From Gloeophyllum trabeum ATCC 11539 (lineage: Eukaryota; Basidiomycota; Agaricomycetes; Gloeophyllales; Gloeophyllaceae), in the NCBI RefSeq assembly GCF_000344685.1, contig NW_006920420.1, forward strand, positions 723,357 through 787,356: a DNA stretch of 64,000 bases. Direction: 5' to 3'. The notes under the pieces were generated by a model. That model had not been told where the DNA came from and searched no databases. It was given only the letters and a program-made list of their open reading frames with translations. Of the stretch, positions 34,901 through 46,187 are shown in pieces; the stretch's first letter is position 1, and each line of letters begins with the position of its first letter. The translations under genes were made by a program, and so were the position numbers.

Positions 34901-36674
34901 GCGAGCTTGTCGGTTATCTTGAGTCTGCTTGCACTGTGGCTGGTGCTATTTCTTTTCTTTGCTATACTGTTCTTGGAAGTCTTCAGCCTCACGAAATGGT
35001 ATTCTGGAGAAAATTGGAACATGAACTACGCTACTATGGGATCAGCACTCGTTATGCTTGCGTTCATGAGTACAGGGTAAAGTCTCGCCAACTGGACCCT
35101 TGTATAATGCTGAAAGATATGGATCATTTACAGGGAAGGCTGGAACCAATACATGCATGACTAGTGAGTTCCTGGGCTCGTTCGTATTCACAATCGCTCA
35201 TATTATATAGTGCGATCGTTTACCCCCAATGCACCAATTCATCTGCTGAAGATCCTGATTCGGACTGTGGCAGCGTCGGCTGGGCCTTTACACTCTTTAT
35301 TGCGTGGAATCTGCTTAGCATGGTGAGTCTACCCACCGCCCTTGTATGAGGGATAATGACGCATCTCGCTTCTTAGTACATTTTCGTGAACATGTTTACT
35401 GGTATATCTGCGTGTATACTTCAGTTACTTCCTCTAATCCGTTCTTGTTAGGTGTTGTCGTTGAGAGCTTTTCGTACGTTTTTCAATCCACGGGAGGAGC
35501 CAAGTCGATCACGCGAGAAGAGATGCGTGACTTCAAGAAGGTCTGGGCGAGGTTCGCAAATCAGAAGACTGGATATCTTGAGCGGAGCAACTTTGTACCC
35601 TTCTTTGGTGTAAGTTCGATACCTTACCACTCAGGCTCTTATACTGATTAGTACTCTCACCCAGCAATTACGTGGCATATTTGAAGTTCGCATCTATCCG
35701 CGCGAGTTCAACTTCAAGGAAATAGCGGCGAAGTGCAAGAGCCATAAAGAATATGATGGCGGCTCTTTGTCTGAGGGCCTCGATCTCGAGAAAGTCAGCA
35801 GGATTCTCGATACCATCGATTATTCAGCCATCAGGAGGCGGAGGAGTATCTACAACAGGTTATACCACGAAGCAGTGCTCTTCCACGAGAAAGGGAAGGG
35901 CATATCGTTCACGAACATGCTGCTTATGCTCGCCCACCACAAACTCATTGATGATCGCGAAGCTTTAGTGTGCGTGACTCTCAACAATGAAGAGTTTCCT
36001 GCGTTGCTAATTGTTTTCCCAGGCTCAAGGACCTTGTGATCCGCACCGAGCAAAACAAACTCGTGTCTGACCTAGTGAACCTTGATAGAGTACAGTCTCT
36101 CCTCAGAATGACTACCCTTCGCCGCAGATTCCTTGCGCATAGGGAGAATATGCGGAACATGAGGATGTCCCAACAGGGTACATTTAATCTCTGCCCTTGT
36201 GGACCCCGTTGCTGATACGCTTTGTAGACATCCCTGCCATCGTGGTTGATAGCCTTCCAGTAACACCGCCCCCTCTTACCCGAGACATCACTTCTCCCTC
36301 CCCTAGTTGGTCACCTACGATATCGCCTGCCCTATCTCCAATGTCCCCTGTTGATGTCTCTTTCGCTCTCGATACAAGCGCTGGAGTGCAACGAAGCCGA
36401 AGGATCAGCGACACGAGTATGCTCACTACGGATTCGGGACGCCGTTATTCGTAAGTAGAGCATGCACAGAAGACGCATCCCTCTCATAATTTTGTTTAGG
36501 CGAGACATGTCGCTATCAAGAGACTCATATGGGGATGATCCACAGGCTGTACTAACCTCGATACAAAATTCTATCTGGGGAGGCAAGTTGTCCCGAGTGC
36601 CTCCTACCCCGCAATGCTGACACCTTCTTCTAGAAATGATGCTGGAGGCAGCCGAAGACGAGACAGAAGACTAA
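28918..36674 (+). CDS. cch1: Voltage-gated-type high-affinity calcium channel Cch1
   Basis: Plasma-membrane pore subunit of the fungal high-affinity calcium system (partner Mid1, not in this window). The gene starts at ATG 28918 and ends [13 protein letters not shown] at 36674, with many short GT-AG introns; I estimate about 2,100 residues. A ~300-residue disordered Ser-rich cytoplasmic N-terminus ([17 protein letters not shown]) is followed by four homologous six-helix repeats. Pore-loop residues visible in order are ASANGWSPLMYS (repeat I), [14 protein letters not shown] (II), [14 protein letters not shown] (III) and [11 protein letters not shown] (IV). The filter is thus N/E/E/E by eye. 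S4-like segments include [17 protein letters not shown] (III). After repeat IV comes an EF-hand-like region ([28 protein letters not shown]) and a helical [16 protein letters not shown] stretch, then a Ser-rich tail. Convergent with eIF3a. Confidence 0.94.
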
Positions 36675-36850
36675 TGTACCTTTACTCGCGGACTGTATAC
36701 TTCCCAACGGCGGACTAACTTATTCATGGGACAACACTCTTTCAAGTAGCATAGAATGTATATGCATATTTATGTAGGACTCAGCACAAGCTGTCATAAT
36801 AGCATGTATCGTGGACCATCATCAGGTCGAATATGTAGTGAAGAGCGCGA
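36675..36850. other. Convergent 3' interval, Cch1 / eIF3a
   Basis: 176 bp between two stop codons, AT-rich, 3' flanks of both genes. Confidence 0.5.
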
Positions 36851-39800
36851 TCAGACGCCGCGACCACGTCCTCGCGACGGTCTCCAGACATTCCTCTTTT
36901 CGACTGGCTGGAACCCGTCATCTTCCGCAGCAGGTGGTACATCACGGGCGCGAGACATAGGCGTCGAGGGCGTTGGCGGTGTGTCGGCTCCACCACCCGT
37001 AGCTACTTTGGCCTTCTCCCTGTCTCGCCATCCACCAGCTTTGCCCAGAGCACCGGGCCGATAAGCGCCTGCAGCTGGGGCAGGACTCTCAGGTCTTGAG
37101 GGGACGTTGCCAGCAGCGCTCGCCCGCGTTGGCGTCGGGGGCACGCTGCTGACTGGTGTAGACCTCCGCCATACACCGCCCGTTTCAGCGGCACGAGCTG
37201 CAGGAGCAGCCGCAGGGGGAGGCCTATTCCTCTGAGCTGTACGCTCGGCCAAGCGTCTCTCGGCTTCCTCTTCACGCTGCTGCTGCAGTCTCGCCTTCTC
37301 CGCGGCCTCCGCGCGTTCAGCTTCGCGGCGTCGTCGTTCCTCGGCCCTCTTCTCCTCCTCTGCCTTCTTTTTGGCTTCCTCCTCAGCCCGTTTGCGTTCC
37401 TCTTCTACAAGGAGACGCTCTTCTTCAGCACGACGCTCTGCGGAAGATGTCAGCTATGCAAACAAGAAACGTCATGGTATAACTCACCGGCCTCGCGCTT
37501 AGCCTCTTCCTCCTCTTGCTCTCTTCGAATGCGTTCCTCCTCTTCCCAGCGCAGTCGCTCCTCCTCACGGGCCTTGAGCACAGCAGCCCTTCGTTTCGCC
37601 TTCTCTTCCTCGATTTTCTTTTGCGCTTTCGCCTGTCTCTTGGCGAACTCCTCGCTTCTCTTCGCCATGATCTCCTCTTTCCTAGCCTGATAATCACCCA
37701 ACATACGAGACAGACGCTTCTTGGTCTCGAGGTTTTGCAGGTGTGTCTGCTTAGCTGCTTCAAGACGTTGTTGCTGGAGGGCCTCGAACGTCGCGCGGTC
37801 AGTAGCCTGCTGCTCCTCGTAATCCTTCGCGAGGAGAGGTCGCTCTTCTTTGCGGTACGCACGCTCGATATGGTCGACGCGCTTGGCGATGACACGCAGC
37901 CTCTCGTTGAGCTCCCGCTTCTCCTTCTCGATCTGCTCGACTTGAAGGCGCATGAGATTGTCCGTGCTCAGCTGCTCCATTTGCTGAAACAAAGACAAAC
38001 AGATCAGAACTATCCTACCCAGAACAGCAGCCGTGCTTACCTCAATGTCCACATTGAGCCTGCCCCTGGCCTTCAGAGATTCCGCCAACTTGCGAGCTTC
38101 CTCATTTCTGATATTCTCAATCTCCTTCTTCGCCCTCTCCATCTCCCTCCTCCTCACATCCATCATCGCGCGCTTCGCCTCCTCCTCCTTCTCCCTGCGA
38201 CTGATAGTCGCGCGCCTGCTCGCCTCCTCCTTCTCCTTCCTCGCCGATAGCTCCGACAGGAGCTCCCTCCTCCGGGTGACCAGCGCCCTACGAATGCGCA
38301 GCGCCTCGCGCTCCGCATTCGCCGCCTCCACCAATGCTGCGAACTTCGCCTCCTGCTCCTCCTGCGAGGGCACGGGCGGCGGGTACACCGCGTTGAGCGA
38401 GTTGTGCAAGCAGATCGCCATGCGGCTCAGGCGCGTGCGCACCTCGTCCGCATGCGACGGCTGGATCTGCACCTCCTTCGAGAGCGCGGTGCTCGATGCG
38501 CCCGGCTCGAAGGCGTCGTCGATGAAGGTGAGGCTGCCCGCTGCGTGGTCGACCTTGACGTTCAGCTCGCCGCGGCGCGCGCAGCCCATCACAAACGCCT
38601 CGACCTGGTTCTCGTCGTACACGTGCGAGCCGTCGATGGTCTCGTCGCGCAGCGGCGCGACCAGCTCGAGGAGGTTGTCGATCTTGATGGAGGAGTACAC
38701 TTGTGAGAGCTGGGCGAGGAGGCGGGAGAGGAGGGCACGCTGGAGGAGGGGGAGGTAGGGAGCGTAGGATGGTTCGTTGGCGAGGGTTTTGAAGAGGGGG
38801 GCGACGGTGAAACCGAGAGTTAGGGGGTCAAAGGTCACTTCAAGGACATTATACAGTTCTTTGACGAAGGAAGGGGACAGCTTGAGAGCATTTCTTGATA
38901 GCTACTAGGGTGTAAATTCGAGAATGGGGCCGCTAAGTAATCACTCACAGCATCCTTCAGAAGTCCGGTACGGGTAGGCGGCTTCGATAGCCCAATCAGA
39001 GCAGCGAGTCTGCTGTTCTTGTTCTTGCCATCCTCCGCACCGTCCTCCTGCAACCCAACCGGCACGGCGAGGGCGCTGACAAGGACTTGACCGGCAAGGC
39101 GGCCTAGTTCCTCCTCGCTCTTCCCCCCGGCAGTCATGACGACAGCGTAGTACCGACCCCAAGCGGCGGCATGATACAGGGCATTGCCACTCATCAAAAA
39201 GATCCTGGTCAGCTTTTCGTAATAGTTGGCCATGACCGACGGGCGCGGCGCCTTCTTGGCCATGGTGAGCAGGTTGTGGACGTCCTCGACGGACCGGAAC
39301 GCTTCTTGCCATAGCTCGAGTTCCACTGAGGTGTTCAGTTGAGCGAAGCGGGTGTCGAGGTGGCGTTGCAAAGTTTCTGGGTCTTGCAGGTTGATGGCGT
39401 GCGTCTGGTGGGCGTACTTGGCGACGTTGGCTAAGTGCAGTCGTAGAGTCTCGCAAAGCCGGCGGAATTCGACCTTCCGCTGGTGCTTGATGCAGAACTT
39501 GAAGGCTTGTTGCGCGATGTGCTGGGACGGAATGAAGAGAGATCACACGGATAGGAAAGGCAGACTGACCTGGTAGATGCCTTCCAATCTGGCATTGTTT
39601 TTCAGCGTCTCCAATGCCGTCCGATAACTCTCCCAGAGGAATTTAAGCCAAGGGGTGACAAGCGCCCGATCTGTCCTGTCCTTGCTCTGGTCGCCGCTGA
39701 CCGCACCCAGCAAGATACTCTCCGGCGTCTCCGTCGCCTCCAGATCGTCCACGTCGGTCAGGGCGACGGCCTTTTCCGCCTTCTCCTGGGCCTCCTGCAC

Positions 39801-40100
39801 CTTGGCGTCCGCTAGCTGGACGAAGCGGTTGATGACGACCTCGATAGATGCGACGTTCGTGTTTTGCGCGATATTCTTGTACTGCATCAGACCCTCCTTC
39901 GCGGTGCGCCCCTTGCGCATGTCGACGCAGAGCTCGACAAAGCGGAGCATGATAGGCTCTAACGAGGCCAGCGGCGTCGAGCGAAAGCGCTTCGATTGGA
40001 ACATCTCGGTCAAGGACTGCAGCGCCGCATGTGTCTGGCCGACGGAGACGAGGCCCTCGGCCTGCTTCAACACCGTCTCAGGCTTTGAGAACGGGGCCAT
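36851..40100 (-). CDS. tif32: Translation initiation factor eIF3 subunit a
   Basis: Scaffold subunit of eIF3, which binds the 40S ribosome and bridges it to mRNA recruitment. ATG at 40100 begins [20 protein letters not shown], the helical N-terminus; exons continue to the stop at 36851. The sequence passes through [24 protein letters not shown] helices and the PCI winged helix ([19 protein letters not shown] and [19 protein letters not shown]). It then runs through long Glu/Lys/Arg-rich spectrin-like coiled coil (about 400 residues, many EEEAKR-type repeats). The C-terminus is Pro/Ala-rich with an Arg-Gly end ([11 protein letters not shown]). Total length is near 990 residues, normal for the family. 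Introns are few and short. Head-to-head with the gene at 40510. Confidence 0.94.
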
Positions 40101-40509
40101 GATGACTGCTGCGACGGGCGTCAGTCCAGGAATCCTTTCCACCAAGCGATAGCGCACAGACCTGTGTGTTACACTACTTTACACGATCGTGAGTGTCGTG
40201 CGCGTCGTCGTGAAGCGCTGTATGCGCTGTTAAAGAGTCTGTGTGAGTCGAGCAGCCCGTCCGCGGCACCGCTCTCTGCCTTTGCTTGATGATGGCAGAA
40301 ATTTACAGTTTAGGACATGCTGACTAAGCATGGTCACGAGACCCGGCGCGTCCTCGAAATTGCCATTTAGCATGGACGCGTCTGAGACAGCGACGGCCGT
40401 TGGGCGAACCACTGTCTGTGCGACTCTCCCCACCTACCCTCGTTCGCCTTCAAAACTACTCTGCTATTTGATTAAACGCAAACCGATAATCAAACCAAAG
40501 TAGACTCAT
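40101..40509. promoter_or_regulatory. Shared intergenic promoter, eIF3a / unknown gene
   Basis: 409 bp between divergent starts. Contains CT-rich tracts but no distinct TATA box. Confidence 0.5.
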
Positions 40510-42564
40510 ATGCCCGGGCGTCCTTATCCGCCTATCAAGGCGGGCAAATTCGAGTGCGACTCTGAAGGTTTCAAAGTCAAGGGTCATGAAAGGGCCAGCC
40601 AGTCGGTGTGCTCTACATCCAACTCACACGCAAACGTATATCTTATTTCTCCTAAGGACATCGAACATTATCTCGGAATGACCCCTAACTTTACCAAGAA
40701 GGGGAACCTGTCTAAGAGGCAGCCGGATCTCACTCGACCAAGGGCCTGGTGGGAAGCCCAGATCGCGTTCTACAACCTCAAAACCGGCAAGTCCATCGCA
40801 GCGATGCAGGACATTCTCCGCGCCGCCGTCAACGCGGGCACGCTGTCTGTTCCGCAGGCTACCCTGGACCTGGAAACCAGGATGAAGAGGGAGTACGCGG
40901 AACTCAGCGCAAGAGCTGTGGCAGACCAATACGCGGCTTGCACGACTGATGAAGAACGCGTCCACGTAGACGCGGAGCGCTTCCTGCGCGAGACCTTCGA
41001 TCGCAAGAAAGACCCGCGCGTCGAGCTCTACGTCGTCAAGGGCAGCCAGAGTCTTGATCGTTTTGGTATATATCAAGCAGCGGAGAGACTGATGTTACAG
41101 ACACGGAAGGCTCACACTACACATACGGACGGGAAAGCGACGTATTGGGTCGTGGTTGGTCGAGACAACTCGAAGGTGTATGGAGAAGCTCTGCGCATCG
41201 AATCTGAAGACCGGCGGCGGGCGATCGAAGACTTAGAACAGTCGGAGTGGTTCCAAGCCTGGCAGGAATCGCGAAGGCACGGGCATGAAAGCTCTGACAT
41301 CGAAGCTGACGAAGAAGGAAGCGAGACTAGTCGAAGTCGTCGAGTGCCGAGTGCTCGGCCTGGTGACGACGAAGACAGCAACGAAGGTGGGGACGACGGT
41401 TCCTCCCAGCTCTCCGGAATCCTGGCTGTCGAATCCTCCTCTCAGGATTCTGACGAAGAACTCCTCCCGAGGGCTTCAAGGAAACAATACAGAGCCTGCT
41501 TCACCGACGAGCAGCGCGTCACCCTCGACCCGTTCCGCTTCCTGCGCAAGACATTCTACCCCAAGAAAGGCCACGGCCCCTGGGTGGAGCTCTACGTGGT
41601 CAAAGGCGGGCCAAAGCTTGACCGGTACAATGTGCGAAGGGCGGCCAAGAAGCTCTTATTGTACACCTTCGATGCGAATGGCTATGATGCTGAGGGCACT
41701 CATTGTACGAGCTGGGTCGTGATTGGTAGGGATGAGCGCCAGGTCCGCGAGCACGGCCTGTGGCTCCACGAGGAAGCCCGGAGGAGGGCGACTCAGCAGA
41801 GGGCACAGGAGAACGCTTTGGCAAACAGCTCGAAGAGAAGTGCGAGAGACTCTGAAGATGAGGGAAGACCGACCAAACGGGGACGCAAGCGATTAAGTTG
41901 GGATTTGGCAGATGAGAGCGGCGAAAGTAACAACGAGAGCGAGGATGGGAGCAGATCTCATTCTCAGTCCTCTGGCCTACGTGAAAGCAGCCAAGAAGAA
42001 ACAGAGCAGGAAGATGTGGATGAAGACGAGGAAGACGAAGGTGACCTGGAATACACTCGCGACCCTGACCTCAAACCCATCACGAACCGCAAATTCCCCA
42101 ACGCGCTCGACGTCTCGGGCACCTGGACCATCAGCGCCCCCGCGCTCGCCCGCGAGTGGCCTCACACGTCCGGCAACATGCACTTCAACTTCGCGCTGCA
42201 TAAGGCCAAGGGCAAGAAGGGCGGAGACATTCTCTTCGCCGAGTTCAACCTCGGCATCCTGGAGGGCATCATGGCGTTCGACAAGCCGCCGACCCCGCAG
42301 GTGCTCGAGACTACGTTCCTCTGGCGCGGACGGGAGACGGGCGAGGGCCAGATGCAGATCGCTGGTGACTACAATTGCGGGAAAATCAGCTTTGACAGCG
42401 GTAAGACTAAGTTTACCGGTGTCTTCGCGAGCACGTACGGAACCTGGAATATCGAAGGCAGGAGGGTGAACAGCAAGGCTTTCTCTGGCTCGACTTTCAA
42501 AGCAGATTATGAAGGTTACACCGAAGATGCTTACGAGGATGAAAGGGTCTCCCGCTGGCACTAA
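40510..42564 (+). CDS. Uncharacterised two-repeat basidiomycete protein with C-terminal beta-rich domain
   Basis: Single-exon gene of 684 residues, unusual among its intron-rich neighbours. I do not recognise a named family for the first 430 residues. An N-terminal block (GRPYPPIKAGKFECDSEG, RPRAWWEAQIAFYNLKTGK) is followed by two related repeats of about 110 residues. Each starts YxACxTDExRVxxDxxRFLRxTF, continues VELYVVKG..LDR, and ends with TYWVVVGRD or TSWVVIGRD. The sites between and after the repeats are acidic and Ser-rich (DEDEEDEGDLEYTRDPDL). The last ~150 residues resemble the beta-rich module seen at the ends of many basidiomycete F-box-type proteins (GTWTISAPALAREWPHTSG, TTFLWRGRETGEGQMQIAG). 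I know that module only as a recurrent domain without a confirmed role. No catalytic signature seen. Confidence 0.9.
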   Translation: MPGRPYPPIKAGKFECDSEGFKVKGHERASQSVCSTSNSHANVYLISPKDIEHYLGMTPNFTKKGNLSKRQPDLTRPRAWWEAQIAFYNLKTGKSIAAMQDILRAAVNAGTLSVPQATLDLETRMKREYAELSARAVADQYAACTTDEERVHVDAERFLRETFDRKKDPRVELYVVKGSQSLDRFGIYQAAERLMLQTRKAHTTHTDGKATYWVVVGRDNSKVYGEALRIESEDRRRAIEDLEQSEWFQAWQESRRHGHESSDIEADEEGSETSRSRRVPSARPGDDEDSNEGGDDGSSQLSGILAVESSSQDSDEELLPRASRKQYRACFTDEQRVTLDPFRFLRKTFYPKKGHGPWVELYVVKGGPKLDRYNVRRAAKKLLLYTFDANGYDAEGTHCTSWVVIGRDERQVREHGLWLHEEARRRATQQRAQENALANSSKRSARDSEDEGRPTKRGRKRLSWDLADESGESNNESEDGSRSHSQSSGLRESSQEETEQEDVDEDEEDEGDLEYTRDPDLKPITNRKFPNALDVSGTWTISAPALAREWPHTSGNMHFNFALHKAKGKKGGDILFAEFNLGILEGIMAFDKPPTPQVLETTFLWRGRETGEGQMQIAGDYNCGKISFDSGKTKFTGVFASTYGTWNIEGRRVNSKAFSGSTFKADYEGYTEDAYEDERVSRWH

Positions 42565-42778
42565 AGTGCATTTCAGTCCGCTTATGAACAAACTCACTAA
42601 CATATAAACTCGTGCTTTTGCTATTGATTGTACAAATGTAAATCTGCATATAGAGCATAATCCATTAGCGTTATGACTGCACCAACACCATAGTCAAGGC
42701 AGTCCACGTCCGAGGGGTATCCAAGCTTCCACATAGATAGACAGACCATACCAGCATCAACCCAACTACAACCCATCT

Positions 42779-44900
42779 TCACCCGAGTCCCAGTACAAGC
42801 CCGACGAGATCCCGCCAGCCCTTCCTCACGCTCACCCTGACCCCGCCCCCGTACTCCTCCGTCAGCCACTCAAGGAACCGCGCGTCAAGGCTGCTCAGCG
42901 GGCCGAGCTCGAACGTGAGGATATCCTTCGGGGTGAGCACGATCGACGAGGGGATCGCGTCCGCGTCCGAGCTTGGGACGTACGCCGCGAGGCGCGAGAG
43001 CAGGAAGCGCGTGTTCGCATGGAACGTCTGCAGCAGCGCCATCGTCGTGAGCACGTCCCGGTCGTCTGCGCCCGCGGGGACCGTCGTCGAGGACGATGCG
43101 TCCTTCCGCTTCTTGTCCTTCATCGTCGCGAGCGACATCCCGCTGTTCCTTCTCATGCTCTTCGGCTTCTTCGCGGATCCCTCGCTAGACTCGCTCGCGG
43201 GCCTCCCCTCAATGCCCATGCCCACGTTCCGCACGTAGGTCCCGCTCACAGTCAGGTCATCGTCCCCCTCCAGCCTGACGCTGCCCCAGTTGCTCGGGGC
43301 AGAAGAGCCCTCTTGGCCAACAGTGGAATACGACATGGTCGAGTTGTTCCGCCACGCGCCCAACCACAGGCCGGCGCATACGAGGCACACGTCTTCGTAG
43401 ATTCGCCAGACATCTGTCCACGCAGGCGGGAGCTTCCCGGGAGCCTTGGAGTTCACGCCCTCCGCCCCTGAATGCGAACCTGGTGCACAGCAGGCATGGT
43501 GGTGTATTGGGTCCCTGTCCGCCGCATCAATTTCTAGGAGACGATCGATTTCATTCCACTTCGGTCGAAATTCAGCCAGTGTGGAGGACAGCGGCGCAGG
43601 CGAAAAAAAGTCTCACCAATTTGACGTCGCTCCAGGTAAATCGTATTGGTGACAGTCTGTGACTCGGTCCCTTCGAGCTCGAAGGCTGGTTGGGGCGTGA
43701 TACATAGAAAGTCGGTCGTGTCGCTTTGGAAGGAGTGGAAGTCGTTAGATCAATGATGAGGTCGTAATACGAAGGTTTCTCGAGAAATATAGCGTCAGTT
43801 GTACCTTGAACGGCAACAGTCAGTGCACCCACATGCCTACCCGCAAACGGCACTCACATGCGATCCACCCTCGTCCTGTCTGACTTTCCTGGTGCAGTTT
43901 GTCCAGGTCGTTCAGGGTCACCATTCCTAGGACCTTCACGCCTTCTCGACATCTCCCCCTGAGCCTTCCCGGTCGATCACCCTCGGTATCCACATCGCTA
44001 TCTACTTGGCTGTCCAAACACATGTCGGCGGCGACCTGGCACAGAATACAGGATGCTTCGACTGGGGGTAGGGTGAAGATCAGAATACGGCGCCGCCCGA
44101 AAATATGTTTATACAATGTTAAGGAAGATGGGCCCAGGATACGCAGGAGGTGCGGAAGGTGCATGGTCGGGTGGATACTGTGAAGGTCAGAGGACGGCTG
44201 GCAAGTTGGAGTTGAACGGATGCTCGAACAAAGTATCGAGTAACAACCACTCACACCATCGAACTCGTGACTCCAACCGTTCCAGTCCCCTGCGCCTGCC
44301 AGATCAACTCGGCGCACCTTCCGCTGCTCGAAGAACGCCCGAGCGGGCTCCCAATCCTCCTCCCTCGGCTCTAGGACACCCCTGTCCTCCAGTACGGAGT
44401 ATATTCTGTGGACCAGGTCCTTGAGAGCCGCGACATGCCGCCACGGCCGTGGGCGTGCAGATTTGGCAAGCAGGATACCGAGAGAGGACAGGCGGAAGCC
44501 GCGGTGACCGTGCTCAGTCGTCTTCCTGCGGCGGAACACACAGACGCCCTGGTGCGAGTCTTTCGAAAAGTAGCTGGACACAATCGTTAATATATGGCTT
44601 CTCTCCAACCATGCCAGTTTCACTCACACTACGTCTTCCTCCACTAGATGCAGACCGCTCGGCAGGCAACTGAATTCCACATTCGTGAGGTCCAAGTCTT
44701 GGATCGACCGTGAGGAGCGCGCCGCGTGATGACGATGGAGACATACCGTCGCTGGCTCTCAGAGACCAGTCTATGAGACTACCCTTCGTGGGGTGGAATG
44801 AGGCGTGAAATATCGCAACTGCGTCCCGTGAGTACTGTAAGTAACGAACACGATATAACTACGCACCGAGATCCTGGGGCACTCGTTGGCTGGACTGCAT
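42779..44900 (-). CDS. DENN-superfamily LCHN/Anr2-like protein
   Basis: Probable homologue of animal DENND11 (LCHN) and yeast Anr2, DENN-type proteins linked to Rab or vesicle traffic; that role is inference. I place the start at ATG 44900 (MQSSQRVPQDL), which splices to VAIFHASFHPTKGSLIDWSL. The next exon encodes DLDLTNVEFSCLPSGLHLVE and EEDVV, then YFSKDSHQGVCVFRRR. It is followed by FRLSSLGILLAKSARPRPWR and AALKDLVHRIYSVLED. A middle part holds VLGMVTLNDLDKLHQES and GWIACTTDAIFLEKPSYYD. The C-terminal exon carries the DUF4484-type end (YEDVCLVCAGLWLGAWRNNS, SNWGSVRLEGDDDL, YVRNVGMGIEGR) and stops at 42779. The head-to-head partner is prefoldin 5, 147 bp away. Confidence 0.82.
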
Positions 44901-45047
44901 AGGTGAATGTACAAGGCAGTCGTCGGGGACGATGCCCGTCCGGTACTGAGAGAGGCGAAAGCTAACCTGGTCGCAGTCGGTATGACGCTCGAGGTCACAC
45001 ATCCGTATCGGGTAGCGGCGAGCGTGTCGGTGTGACGGTGACATTCC
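44901..45047. promoter_or_regulatory. Shared short promoter, DENN / prefoldin 5
   Basis: Only 147 bp separate the two start codons, so regulatory sequence must be shared or reach into the genes. An upstream in-frame minus-strand ATG near 45055 would overlap the prefoldin coding region, which is why the start at 44900 was preferred. Confidence 0.5.
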
Positions 45048-45694
45048 ATGGCTTCCTCCTCGACGTCCCATCCTCAGCAGATTAATGTAGCGGACTTGGA
45101 CATCTCCCAGCTTGCGGAAGTCAGGACGCAGCTCGAGGAGGTGACATTTTCCACTGTCTTGCGTCGTTTCAAGATATCTAACCTGGAAGCAGGAACTGAA
45201 TCACCTCACCAGCTCGTTCGCGCAGCTGAAGCAAGCGCAAGCCAAGTTCAAGAACTGCATCGAGAATGTTGGAGAGATCAATCCGAATAACACCGGTGAG
45301 GTCCAGCGGTTCTCGGTTTGCGCAGACCATTAATCCTTTTCTCTGCAGGCAAGACGATCCTGGTCCCCTTGACCAATTCGCTCTACGTCCCGGGGAAGCT
45401 CTCCGATGTCGAGCATGTCATTGTGGACGTCGGAACAGGATACTACGTCAAAAAGGTGTGTGGTACCCGTCCTATCCGATCTTGCTGCACGTCTTGACGG
45501 AGCCGTCGCGTCCGTAGACTCGCCCACAAGCCAAGAAATACTACGAGGCCAAAGTCGACTTCATCCGGGGCAACCTGGAGACGCTGCAGGAGACAATATC
45601 GAAGAAGCAGGATAACCTGAACTATGTAATGAATATCATACAGGCAAAGTTGCAGGCGGAGGCTCAGACTGCCGCGAAGAAATCCAAGCCGTAA
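45048..45694 (+). CDS. gim5: Prefoldin subunit 5 (GIM5-type)
   Basis: Alpha-type subunit of the hexameric prefoldin co-chaperone that delivers actin and tubulin to CCT. Start ATG 45048 ([20 protein letters not shown]). Exon 1 ends EVRTQLEE at a GTGACA donor and joins [19 protein letters not shown], making the first long coiled-coil arm. The beta-hairpin part is [17 protein letters not shown] followed by [16 protein letters not shown], matching the family. The second coiled coil ends near IISTQAKL-like [14 protein letters not shown] and KKSKP. Total about 160 residues, normal for the family. The terminus and the splice junctions agree with a single frame. Transcribed divergently from the DENN gene. 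Confidence 0.93.
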
Positions 45695-46005
45695 AGGTCA
45701 TCATCGATGCCCGATTCTCTGCCTGCCCATGCGAGGCTCTGTCGCGTCGCAACGGCAGTCTGCTGTGAACGCGGAAGCCTGATGTCCAATTCGCGTCTCC
45801 TAGTGCGCGTCTTTGTGAGTTCACCAATGGACCAGTGGACGACTGAATCGGAGAATCCTGCTCCCATTCGTACACATCCGGTTCAACATTTGTAGCATAT
45901 GTCACATTATGATTCAAGCAGATACTCGGTATTCATTCTCTTTACATACCTGGTCAACGTGTGATTGCCACGAAGAATGAAGATCAAAACGACTGATTTT
46001 TACAA

Positions 46006-46077
46006 TACGCCGAGAGGGAATCGAACCCCCGCCGCTTGCTTGGAAGGCAAGCATGATAACCACTTCACCATCGGCGT
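46006..46077 (-). tRNA. trnG-UCC: tRNA-Gly(UCC)
   Basis: Read on the minus strand, 46077 to 46006. The acceptor stem ACGCCGA pairs with TCGGCGT, with discriminator A. The anticodon arm is CTTGC-CTTCCAA-GCAAG with anticodon TCC, so glycine. The T arm is GGGGGTTCGATTCCCTC, and the intragenic boxes TGGTGAAGTGG (A) and GGTTCGATTCC (B) are present. No intron was seen, and the CCA end is not encoded. A TTTT pol III terminator lies about 17 bp after the 3' end (45989-45986 on the minus strand). Confidence 0.95.
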
Positions 46078-46187
46078 GCCCAAGATTGTCCTCCCATGGT
46101 TTATAATTGCCTAACACCACAGACCGGAGCTGATCGGTCCATCGTGCGCCACCAGGACCTCGACGCTCCGCTCACTCTGCGCTTCAG

